From positions 1 through 64,000 of the forward strand of contig JARYMM010000015.1 of NCBI GenBank assembly GCA_029907105.1: a DNA stretch of 64,000 bases, given 5' to 3'. The notes beneath the pieces were generated by a model. It was not told the origin of the DNA. It searched no databases and saw only the letters and a list, made by a program, of their open reading frames with translations. The position numbers were made by a program, and so were the translations under genes. Of the stretch, positions 54,604 through 61,363 are shown piece by piece. How positions within the stretch are numbered: position 1 is the stretch's first letter; every line of letters begins with the position of its first letter. This stretch comes from Anaerolineae bacterium. Its GTDB lineage: Bacteria > Chloroflexota > Anaerolineae > UBA3071.

Positions 54604-55392
54604 CTAAAACCAGAGGCGGGGCAGCAGCCATCGTTCCACGTGTGGCCCGATCTCGGCCAGCAGCGAGTCGGCAAAGCGGCCCATCCAGCGCCGCCAGCGG
54701 GGGCGTTTGGGCTTCACGTAGATGAGCCGTCGCGGCACCTGGCCCAGCTCCATGGCCAGCTCAAAGGCCCTCTCCTGATCGCCCAGCTCATCCACCAGCC
54801 CCAGTTGCAGGGCCTCCCTGGCCCAGAAGACCTCGCCGGTGGCCAGGGCCTGCACCGCTTCCGCTTCCAGACCTCGCGCCTCGGCCACGGTGGAGACGAA
54901 CTCCTCGTGGAAAGCGTCCACCAGGGCCTGGGCCTTCTCCCGCTCCCGGGTGGTGGGCGGTCGCCAGAAGGCATGCATGTCTTTCAGTTCGGCGCTCTTG
55001 CTCACCTCCACCTGCACGCCCAGCCGTTCCATCAGTTCGCTGATCACCGGCCAAAAGCTGAGCACGCCGATGGAGCCGATCACGGCGTAGGGCATGGCCA
55101 CGATTTTCTGGGCAGCGCAGCCGACGAAGTAGGCGCCGGAGGCACAGGTGCCGCGCACGAAAGCGACCACCGGTTTCTCCGCCGCCAGCTTGCTCACGGC
55201 CAGCCGCAGGTAGGCGGAGGTGGACACCTCGCCGCCCGAGGAGTCGATGTCCAGCACCACCGCTTTGATGGCTTTGCTGCGGCGCAACGCCTCGAACATG
55301 GGGACATATTCGTCGCTGCGCAAGGCCATGCCGATGGAGCCGAACAGTTCGACGACGGCAATTCGCCCCCGATGGGGTATTTTCAAGGCCAT
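54604..55392 (-). CDS. S49-family signal-peptide-peptidase-like protease
   Basis: A 262-residue ClpP-fold serine protease of the SppA/SohB group. VVLDIDSSGGEVSTSAYLR precedes the nucleophile Ser in GTCASGAYFVGCAA; the Lys that completes the dyad in short family members should lie near ELKDMHAFWRPPT. No membrane anchor is apparent in the chosen form. GGAGGG lies 10 nt ahead of the ATG at 55392, and a good promoter lies further upstream. It probably degrades signal peptides or membrane protein remnants. Confidence 0.88.
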   Translation of the reverse strand: MALKIPHRGRIAVVELFGSIGMALRSDEYVPMFEALRRSKAIKAVVLDIDSSGGEVSTSAYLRLAVSKLAAEKPVVAFVRGTCASGAYFVGCAAQKIVAMPYAVIGSIGVLSFWPVISELMERLGVQVEVSKSAELKDMHAFWRPPTTREREKAQALVDAFHEEFVSTVAEARGLEAEAVQALATGEVFWAREALQLGLVDELGDQERAFELAMELGQVPRRLIYVKPKRPRWRRWMGRFADSLLAEIGPHVERWLLPRLWF

Positions 55393-55443
55393 ACGTGTAA
55401 ACCCTCCGAGAATTGGGATGCCGGCAAAGGCAACGTCATCCAC

Positions 55444-55472
55444 ATTATAGCCTATCGTCCGATAAACGACAA
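55444..55472 (-). promoter_or_regulatory. Promoter of the S49 protease gene
   Basis: On the minus strand TTGTCG (55472-55467), a 17-bp spacer and TATAAT (55449-55444). Confidence 0.8.
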
Positions 55473-55488
55473 CCACGAGCCCGACACT

Positions 55489-55516
55489 TTGCAAATGGCC
55501 CGACCTGTGGTAAACT
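55489..55516 (+). promoter_or_regulatory. Promoter of the methyltransferase gene
   Basis: TTGCAA (55489-55494), a 16-bp spacer and TAAACT (55511-55516), divergent from the protease promoter. Confidence 0.6.
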
Positions 55517-55535
55517 AAGATGGGGCAGCCGATTG

Positions 55536-55605
55536 TCCGGCGTCCAATATCCATCATCCGATATCCATCATCCAATCTCCGGTTTCCAACCTCCAACATC
55601 TGACC
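55536..55605. repeat. Heptamer array, TCCNNNN words, ending at a start codon
   Basis: Ten 7-nt units (70 nt). Nine start with TCC followed by four variable bases; the last is TCTGACC and the ATG follows with no gap. By position it is the whole mRNA leader of the methyltransferase gene. Confidence 0.88.
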
Positions 55606-56382
55606 ATGACCGACTTCGACGTTTTCGCTCGTTTCTACGACGCCGACTACGGCGGCTTCCAGGATGACCTGCTGATGTATCGTGGCTTCGCCGAACGCAC
55701 CGGCGGGCCGCTCCTGGAACTGGCCTGCGGCACCGGCCGCCTGTTGCTGCCTCTGGCCCAGGCAGGTTACGAGATCACCGGCGTGGACATCTCGCCGGCG
55801 CTGCTGGCTGTGGCGCGGCGCAAGATCGAGGCCGCCGGTTTACAGGAGCGGGTCACGCTGGTGCAGGCGGACATGCGCGACCTCCGCCTGCCGCGCCGTT
55901 TCCGGCTGGCCTTCGTGGCCATCAATTCTTTCATGCACCTGCTGACGACCGGGGACCAGCTCCGGGCCCTGCGCTGCTGGCGGGAGCACCTGACCGCGGA
56001 CGGTCTGCTGATCCTCGACCTCTTTCAGCCCAGCCCGCAGAGCCTTCTGGAGGCTGATGGCCACCTGACGCTGGACCGGCAGTGGCAGGACCCGGAGACG
56101 GGGGCGACGGTGCTGCGGCAAACGAGCCGCACGCTGAACCTGGCCGAGCAAACGCTGGAGGTGACCTTCATCTACGAGGAGACCCTGTCCGATGGGCGTG
56201 TTCGCCGCACGCTGGCCCCCTTCCGGATGCGCTACCTGCACCGCTTCGAGGCCGAGCTGCTGCTGGAGTTGGCCGGGTACGAACTCGAGCAGGTCTACGG
56301 CACGTATGACCTCGATCCCCTGGAGAGCGACAGCGAGCGGATGATTCTGGTGGCCCGGAAGGGAGCAGAGGCCGCGCCGTAG
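55606..56382 (+). CDS. Class I SAM-dependent methyltransferase
   Basis: A 258-residue methyltransferase of the Methyltransf_25 type. It starts TDFDVFARFYDADYGGFQDD, with motif I LLELACGTGRLLLPLAQAG, acidic motif II ITGVDISPALL, VQADMRDL and FNSFMHLL-like segment VAINSFMHLLTTGDQL. The target is unknown. No ribosome-binding site is present; the leader is a heptamer array. Confidence 0.88.
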   Translation: MTDFDVFARFYDADYGGFQDDLLMYRGFAERTGGPLLELACGTGRLLLPLAQAGYEITGVDISPALLAVARRKIEAAGLQERVTLVQADMRDLRLPRRFRLAFVAINSFMHLLTTGDQLRALRCWREHLTADGLLILDLFQPSPQSLLEADGHLTLDRQWQDPETGATVLRQTSRTLNLAEQTLEVTFIYEETLSDGRVRRTLAPFRMRYLHRFEAELLLELAGYELEQVYGTYDLDPLESDSERMILVARKGAEAAP

Positions 56383-56407
56383 ATCGCGCGAAAGTGAGTT
56401 GTCCAAA

Positions 56408-56436
56408 TTGTCATGAGGGCAAGGGCGTGGTATAAT
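56408..56436 (+). promoter_or_regulatory. Promoter of the first Crp-family gene
   Basis: TTGTCA (56408-56413), a 17-bp spacer and TATAAT (56431-56436). Confidence 0.82.
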
Positions 56437-56479
56437 TATTGGTGAGAATTCAACAACATCTTGCAACGGAGCAGACGTT

Positions 56480-57214
56480 TTGGACAGACGAGAGCTTCTT
56501 AACGTAGTCCCCCTTTTTGCTGGCTTGTCGCTCCATGATTGGAGCGAGATCGAACGGCTGATCTATGAGCGACGCTTCGCCAAAAACGAATTCGTTTTCC
56601 ACCAGGGAGCCCCCGCCGATACGCTCTACATCATCAAAACCGGTCAGGTGAAAGTCATACGCCGTTCCCCGCAGGGCAAGGGTGTGGTTCTGCGCGTGTG
56701 CGGCGAAGGGCAGATGTTGGGCAATGTCGGGGTCTTTGACGGCAACGGTTTTTTGGCCTCGGCCCAGGCGCTTGAACCCACGACCACTTTTTGTCTCTCC
56801 CGCTCCGACTGTTTCGAATGGGTCTGCCGCTGCCCGGCCTTTGCCAGCGCGGTGATTGCCGATCTGAGCCGGCGCTTGCGGGGAGCAACAGACCTCATCT
56901 GCAGTCTGGCCGTGGATCGGGCGGAGCAGCGCATTGCCCACGCCTTGCTGCGGCTGGCCAGCGACTCCGGGCAGGTCACCGATGAGGGGGTGGTGATCGC
57001 CATGAGCCTGACCCGTCAGGATGTGGCCGACATGACGGGCACCACGGTGGAGACAGCCATTCGCACCATGAGCAAGTTCCGCCGACAGGGGCTTATCCGC
57101 GTGCAGCGGAGGCAGGTGCTGTTGGCTGATGTGGAGCGGTTACAGACCATCGCTCACGCCCATTGGATGGTCAGGGAGATGGACATGCTCCACGACAGCG
57201 CGTGCCTGATCTAG
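56480..57214 (+). CDS. Crp/Fnr-family regulator, first copy
   Basis: A 244-residue regulator with an N-terminal cyclic-nucleotide-binding-like domain (about 8-120), a dimer helix and a C-terminal winged helix (about 165-225) whose recognition part is [20 protein letters not shown]. It lacks the N-terminal Cys cluster of Fnr. The phosphate-binding cassette of true cAMP receptors is not well conserved, so the ligand is unknown. The start is TTG with GGAG upstream. It is closely related to the second regulator at 57608. Confidence 0.92.
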   Translation: MDRRELLNVVPLFAGLSLHDWSEIERLIYERRFAKNEFVFHQGAPADTLYIIKTGQVKVIRRSPQGKGVVLRVCGEGQMLGNVGVFDGNGFLASAQALEPTTTFCLSRSDCFEWVCRCPAFASAVIADLSRRLRGATDLICSLAVDRAEQRIAHALLRLASDSGQVTDEGVVIAMSLTRQDVADMTGTTVETAIRTMSKFRRQGLIRVQRRQVLLADVERLQTIAHAHWMVREMDMLHDSACLI

Positions 57215-57338
57215 CGGATTTCGGATCACGAAGGAGAGTCAGACGGGGCCAGCTCAGGCAAGAGCTGGCTTCGACGCGTTATCTGGCCGCCAGTGCCAGC
57301 GTTCCACAATGCATCGGGGGAGCATTTCAGTTTTTTTG

Positions 57339-57478
57339 GAGATGTCATTGCGAGCCGAAGGTGAAGCAATCTCCTGCCAGCTAGTGGGAGATTGCCCTTC
57401 GGCAAAGCTCAGGGCAGGCTTCGGCACAAACCATGCCCTGAGCGCAGCGAATGGGGGCGCGCCTTGCAATGACACAGG
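57339..57478. repeat. Palindromic element with GTCATTGCGAG ends
   Basis: It runs from GTCATTGCGAGCCGAAGG to CCTTGCAATGACAC with an internal inverted pair (AGCAATCTCC facing GGGAGATTGC). No gene is present in 57215-57607. Confidence 0.6.
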
Positions 57479-57536
57479 CCAGGCTGGCTCTCGCTCTCGC
57501 CACTAAAGTGAAATACACCCATGCATCGGGCCAGGC

Positions 57537-57565
57537 TTGCATCCCCCTGTCCGCCGTGATATAAT
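57537..57565 (+). promoter_or_regulatory. Promoter of the second Crp-family gene
   Basis: TTGCAT (57537-57542), a 17-bp spacer and TATAAT (57560-57565). Confidence 0.75.
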
Positions 57566-57607
57566 CAGATGCTCTGAAGGTCCGTTCGCTGCTCCAGTCA
57601 GGGATGT

Positions 57608-58414
57608 GTGGTGACCACCTATCGGCCCGCCGAACGAGATCAGAATCAGCAAACCTTGCCTGCGGACAAGTTCAAGGTCGTCAGGACGGTGCCTCTTTTC
57701 TACAGCTTGCCGGAGAGGGACTGGGCTGCCGTGGCCGACCTGTTGGGCGAGCGGTGTTTCGGCAAGGACGAATATATCTTCTTCGAAGGCGACCCGCCAG
57801 AAGCGCTGTATATCGTGTGGTCGGGACGGGTGAAACTCCTGCGTCACTCGCTGGAAGGCCGCGATGTGGTGCTGGACGTGATCGGGCCGAATCGCATGTT
57901 CGGGGAAACGGCCGTTTTTGAGGGTGCCCCCTACGAGTTCACCGCCCAGGCCATGGAGGCCACGGTGCTGATCAGCATTGCCCGGCAGGATTTCCTGGCC
58001 CTGTTGCGGCGTTTTCCCCATCTCTCCCTGGCCGTCATCGCCGAACTGGGCCGCCGCCTGCGTGCGGCCAGCGATTTGGTGCACAGCCTGGCCTCGGAAC
58101 GGGTGGAGCGGCGCATCGCCCGCGTGCTGCTGAAGATGGCCGATGTGGCCGGCAGGCCCAATGACGGCGGCGGCACGCTCATTGACGTGACCCTGACCCG
58201 CCAGGATGTGGCCGACATGGCCGGCACCACCGTGGAGACGGCCATCCGCACCATGAGCCGTCTGCGTCAGCAGGGGGTCATTGACACCCGGCGTGGTCGG
58301 GTGGTCATCCTTGACCGGGATCAACTGCAGGCGGTGGCCGAGGAGCGGACCTCAAATTCTGCCCCCCAAACTTCAAAGCTCAAAGCTCAAAGCTCAAACG
58401 ATTCATCTGCGTAA
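57608..58414 (+). CDS. Crp/Fnr-family regulator, second copy
   Basis: A 268-residue paralogue of the regulator at 56480. The sensor domain (about 25-140) starts [20 protein letters not shown]; the helix-turn-helix [20 protein letters not shown] differs from the first copy at only two positions over 20 residues, so both likely bind similar sites. The start is one of two adjacent GTG codons without a good ribosome site. The C-terminal 20 residues (from about [11 protein letters not shown]) are translated 7-nt repeats. Confidence 0.9.
   Translation: MVTTYRPAERDQNQQTLPADKFKVVRTVPLFYSLPERDWAAVADLLGERCFGKDEYIFFEGDPPEALYIVWSGRVKLLRHSLEGRDVVLDVIGPNRMFGETAVFEGAPYEFTAQAMEATVLISIARQDFLALLRRFPHLSLAVIAELGRRLRAASDLVHSLASERVERRIARVLLKMADVAGRPNDGGGTLIDVTLTRQDVADMAGTTVETAIRTMSRLRQQGVIDTRRGRVVILDRDQLQAVAEERTSNSAPQTSKLKAQSSNDSSA
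58367..58401. repeat. Heptamer array, CAAAGCT words, inside a coding frame
   Basis: Five 7-nt units (CAAACTT, three CAAAGCT, CAAACGA-like). It is translated as the C-terminal tail of the second Crp-like protein. Confidence 0.8.
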
Positions 58415-58434
58415 GCTCAAGGAGGATGAAGGCA

Positions 58435-58887
58435 ATGCGCGCTGTGGTGCAGCGGGTGAGCGAGGCTTCGGTGACTGTAGAAGGCCGGGTGGTCGGCGAG
58501 ATCGGCCGCGGATTTCTCGTGCTGCTGGGAGTGACGCACGGCGATGGAGAGGAAGAGGCGCGCGTCCTGGCCCGTAAGATCGCCCACCTGCGGGTCTTCG
58601 AAGATGATGCCGGCAAGATGAACCTGGCCCTGGCCGACGTGGGCGGCAGCGTGCTGGTGGTCTCGCAGTTCACCCTCTACGGCGACACTCGCAGGGGACG
58701 CCGTCCCGGTTTCACCGATGCCGCTCCTCCTGACGTGGCCGAGCCACTGGTGGCCCGCTTCGCCGGGTTGCTGCGGGAAGAAGGCGTGCCCGTGGCTGAG
58801 GGCCAGTTCCAGGCCCACATGCAGGTGCGGCTGTGTAACGATGGCCCGGTGACCTTGATCCTGGACACGGCGGAGATGATGCACTGA
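58435..58887 (+). CDS. dtd: D-aminoacyl-tRNA deacylase
   Basis: A 150-residue Dtd enzyme that removes D-amino acids (and glycine) from mischarged tRNAs. It starts with the standard MRAVVQRV and has [15 protein letters not shown] (catalytic region) and [11 protein letters not shown] with the Gly-Pro pair. The ATG at 58435 has AAGGAGG at the right distance; the ATG three codons earlier lies inside that site. Confidence 0.95.
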   Translation: MRAVVQRVSEASVTVEGRVVGEIGRGFLVLLGVTHGDGEEEARVLARKIAHLRVFEDDAGKMNLALADVGGSVLVVSQFTLYGDTRRGRRPGFTDAAPPDVAEPLVARFAGLLREEGVPVAEGQFQAHMQVRLCNDGPVTLILDTAEMMH

Positions 58888-58917
58888 AAAGGCCCGCACC
58901 CGGTGCGGGCCTTATGA
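58885..58917. terminator. Bidirectional terminator between dtd and the MazG-like gene
   Basis: A 12-bp inverted repeat (58889-58900 with 58902-58913) with AAAA on the left, giving TTTT on the minus strand. The T side fits the minus-strand gene best. Confidence 0.75.
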
Positions 58918-58946
58918 TTGCGCACCCTCGGCGCCGCGGCTGCCGG

Positions 58947-59312
58947 CTACTCCTCCAGACGAAAGCGGCCGCGGAAGCGATCCGCCGGGTATTTGTGGGC
59001 GCTGGCCGCCAGTTTCTCCCTCACCGCCGGGGCCACATCCAGATCGAGGGCATTGGCCAGGCTGAAGGCGTAAATGAGCACGTCGGCCAGTTCGCCGGCC
59101 ACGCGGGCACGGGCCTGCGCATCACGGCTGGCCGCCTCCACCTCCTCCGGCCGCAGCCACTGAAATTCCTCCAGCAGTTCCGCCGCCTCGAGGCACAGCG
59201 AGATGCTGAGGTCCTTGGCGTTGTGGAACTGCCCCCAGTCCCGCTCGGCCACGAAGCGCCGCACGGCGTCGCGCAGCTCGGCGATGGCGGTATCGTTGTC
59301 AGACCCGGTCAT
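58947..59312 (-). CDS. MazG-like nucleotide pyrophosphohydrolase
   Basis: A 121-residue all-alpha NTP pyrophosphatase of the DCTPP1/RS21-C6 kind, which removes non-canonical dNTPs. Metal-binding residues are visible in EAAELLEEFQW and ELADVLIYAFSLANALDLD. The ATG at 59312 has AAGGAG 9 nt ahead. It follows the EamA transporter gene by 5 nt, so the two are cotranscribed. Confidence 0.88.
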   Translation of the reverse strand: MTGSDNDTAIAELRDAVRRFVAERDWGQFHNAKDLSISLCLEAAELLEEFQWLRPEEVEAASRDAQARARVAGELADVLIYAFSLANALDLDVAPAVREKLAASAHKYPADRFRGRFRLEE

Positions 59313-59317
59313 GAGTG

Positions 59318-60229
59318 TCATCTCCTTCGCCGCTTTGCCCACAGCGATGGGCCCAGCTCGGCGGCCAGCATGCCGGCCAGGATCAGCCCGCAGCCCAGCC
59401 AGGCGCGGGCGGTCAGCGTCTCCCGTCCCAGCGCGTAGCTGAACAAGGCAGCAAACACCGGCTCGCTGACGAAGATGAGCGCCGTGTGCGTGGCGCTGGT
59501 GAAGCGCTGGGCCACCGTCTGCGCGCCAAAGGCGAAGGTGGAAGCCAGCAGGCCGGTGAAGGCGGCGGCAAGCCAGACGGAAGGGGTGGGCAGGGTCAGC
59601 GGGCGCTCCCAGAACGCCGCCACCAGGGCGCTGAGCACGGCCACGGTGAGCAGTTGCACGGCGGTCAGGCGCAGGGGATCGGTGCGCGGGGCGAAGGCGC
59701 CGGTGGAGAGGATGTGCAGGGCCAGGGCCACGGCGCAGCCCAGCACCAGCAGGTCGCCACGGTTCACCGAGAGGTTGGCCTGGAGCGACAGCAGCGCCAG
59801 CCCGGCGGTGGCCAGCAGCACGCCCAGCAGCGCGGCCGGCGGTGGCAGGCGGCACCAGAACAGCGTGCCCAGCAGGGGCACGAAGACCACGGAGAGGCCG
59901 GTGATGAAGGCCGCCTTGGCCGGCGTGGTGACCTGCAGGCCGGAGGTCTGGAAAGCGTAGCTGGCGAAGAGGAAGAGGCCGAGGAGAGCGCCGGGCGCGA
60001 GGGGGGAAAGAGGCACCGGGTTACCAGGGGGAGAGGCACCGAGGTGGCAGGTGAGACGAGGCCAGTGCAGGAGCGGCAACATGGCTGCCGAAGCCAGGGC
60101 GAAGCGGATGGCCAGGAAGGTGAAGACCGGCGTCCTGCTCACGGCCTCCTTAACCATGACGAAGGTCGTGCCCCAGATGGCGGTGACAAGGAGCAAGGTC
60201 AGGTCAGCGCGTAGTTGGCGATGGGACAT
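59318..60229 (-). CDS. EamA/DMT-superfamily transporter
   Basis: A 303-residue inner-membrane protein with ten hydrophobic segments in two EamA repeats (LTLLLVTAIWGTTFVMVKEA and LLVLGCAVALALHIL start the halves; FVSEPVFAALFSYALGRETL is a typical end). Family members export amino acids or other metabolites. The basic tail WAKRRRR is cytoplasmic. A 7-nt array lies directly upstream of the start codon. Confidence 0.9.
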   Translation of the reverse strand: MSHRQLRADLTLLLVTAIWGTTFVMVKEAVSRTPVFTFLAIRFALASAAMLPLLHWPRLTCHLGASPPGNPVPLSPLAPGALLGLFLFASYAFQTSGLQVTTPAKAAFITGLSVVFVPLLGTLFWCRLPPPAALLGVLLATAGLALLSLQANLSVNRGDLLVLGCAVALALHILSTGAFAPRTDPLRLTAVQLLTVAVLSALVAAFWERPLTLPTPSVWLAAAFTGLLASTFAFGAQTVAQRFTSATHTALIFVSEPVFAALFSYALGRETLTARAWLGCGLILAGMLAAELGPSLWAKRRRR

Positions 60230-60233
60230 GGTG

Positions 60234-60275
60234 CGTGATGCGTGAAACGTAAAACGTAATGCGTGTTGCGTGCTC
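60234..60275. repeat. Heptamer array, CGTGATG-like words
   Basis: Six 7-nt units (CGTGATG, CGTGAAA, CGTAAAA and similar), 5 nt from the EamA start codon. Confidence 0.75.
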
Positions 60276-60331
60276 CGTTTGCTGTCACGCTGTGCTGCTT
60301 TGACAGTTCACTTCTATGCTATGCTGGCACT

Positions 60332-60370
60332 AGAGGTCCGTCCCATAAATTCTTAGGGTAAAGCTAAGCC
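60332..60370 (-). mobile_element. 39-bp fragment identical to the IS630 transposase gene at the window start
   Basis: Read on the minus strand this stretch is identical to bases 1-39 of the window and diverges from base 40 on. In the first copy it codes for transposase residues before GFGAVNY. Here it abuts the end of a broken ORF. It is probably an IS remnant or an end shared by related elements. Confidence 0.7.
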
Positions 60371-60685
60371 GGCACAAAGTCCTTGAGTGCATCGAGACGC
60401 TTTTTCAGATCGTCGGCCGTGAATTTCCAACTGAAAGGCTTGGCTTCAAAAGCCTGAAAATAGGCTGTGGTTACAAACTTCTCCTCTCGCACTGTGCCGT
60501 CTGGCTTGGTGTGCCAGCAAAAGCGGATGCAGACGACTACGTGGGTGTTGTCGTCGGTTAGATTGGGGAAGGCCCGGTAGTATTGGTAGCCATTCGGGTC
60601 GTAAGGCCTGGCGGGCTTTCTCCAGTTGGCGTTGGATGCTTTGGCGCTCTTCCATCGCCGCTTGCCTTTTTGTTAATCCGTCCAC
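60364..60685 (-). pseudogene. Frameshifted small gene after the toxin-antitoxin-like pair
   Basis: One frame starts at GTG 60685, overlapping the end of the toxin-like gene, and reads a helical segment (MEERQSIQRQLEKARQAL). A second frame, open from 60672 and with no ATG, continues as PYDPNGYQYYRAFPNLTDD and ends DALKDFVPA at a TAG at 60364. Together they look like one protein of about 100-105 residues split by a single frameshift near 60590-60600. I do not recognise the family. The stop codon lies within the IS-derived 39 bp. Confidence 0.6.
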
Positions 60686-61062
60686 TCAAGGTGTGCTTCT
60701 TGCTCTGCGTGAAGAGGCCACACCGAGAGTCCCGCATGCGAAACGCGAATCACCGCACCCATGCGTTTGGCTTCGGTATCGAATTCCCGATGGCGCAGTA
60801 AACGACGCACGAACAGGGCCGTCTCGTACTTGTCAACCGCCAGATAGGCCAAACAATAGCGTACATGGCAAAGACGGCGCTCGTAGAAGCCGGGGTCACG
60901 TGTGAAGAAAGTCGGGCGGCGCAGTTGGTGGAGGAAAGAGATGATTTCATCGTCCTTCATTCCCCTCCGCCCGATATCGTAGCCTATCTGGCGAATGGGA
61001 ATCCGCCATCCCCGTAGCAGTTCCCGCTGGCTCCTGGGGATATTTTCGTCCAGAACGTTCAT
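60673..61062 (-). CDS. DUF5615/Mut7-C-type PIN-like protein, probable toxin
   Basis: A 129-residue PIN-like protein: VLDENIPRSQRELLRGW supplies the first acidic residues and FFTRDPGFYERR the later Asp. Such proteins pair with DUF433 proteins as predicted toxin-antitoxin modules with nuclease activity. It overlaps the preceding DUF433 gene by 4 nt (ATGA). Confidence 0.85.
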   Translation of the reverse strand: MNVLDENIPRSQRELLRGWRIPIRQIGYDIGRRGMKDDEIISFLHQLRRPTFFTRDPGFYERRLCHVRYCLAYLAVDKYETALFVRRLLRHREFDTEAKRMGAVIRVSHAGLSVWPLHAEQEAHLEWTD

Positions 61063-61313
61063 GCGGGCACTGGCTCCAGGATAAACTCATCTGCATGATT
61101 GAGCAATGCCTGGCTTGCTAATTGCACCGCTTCGGCGATCGCTTCTTTGGTAATACTATTATGCCATTCCTCAATGATACTTTCCCAAGCCAATCCCCTG
61201 GCAACCTGATCTAGCACATCTGCTACCAAGATGCGTGTGCCGCGAAAGATTGGTTTGCCATGGCAAATCTGGGGGTCGGTAACGATATAGCGGCCCATCA
61301 GTTTTGTGCTCAT
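61059..61313 (-). CDS. DUF433 protein, probable antitoxin
   Basis: An 84-residue DUF433 helix-turn-helix protein: GRYIVTDPQICHGKPIFRGT followed by ILVADVLDQVARGLAWESII. These act as antitoxins and autoregulators of DUF5615 partners. The ATG at 61313 has AGAGGT upstream; the longer frame starts in a repeat. Confidence 0.88.
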   Translation of the reverse strand: MSTKLMGRYIVTDPQICHGKPIFRGTRILVADVLDQVARGLAWESIIEEWHNSITKEAIAEAVQLASQALLNHADEFILEPVPA

Positions 61314-61325
61314 GTTCATACCTCT

Positions 61326-61363
61326 TGTAACCTTCGAACCTGCAACCTTCAAACCTGCAATTC
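61326..61363. repeat. Near-heptamer array, AACCTTC and AACCTGC words
   Basis: Units alternate between 7 and 8 nt. The array covers the stop codon of the chelatase-like gene and the upstream region of the DUF433 gene. Confidence 0.6.
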
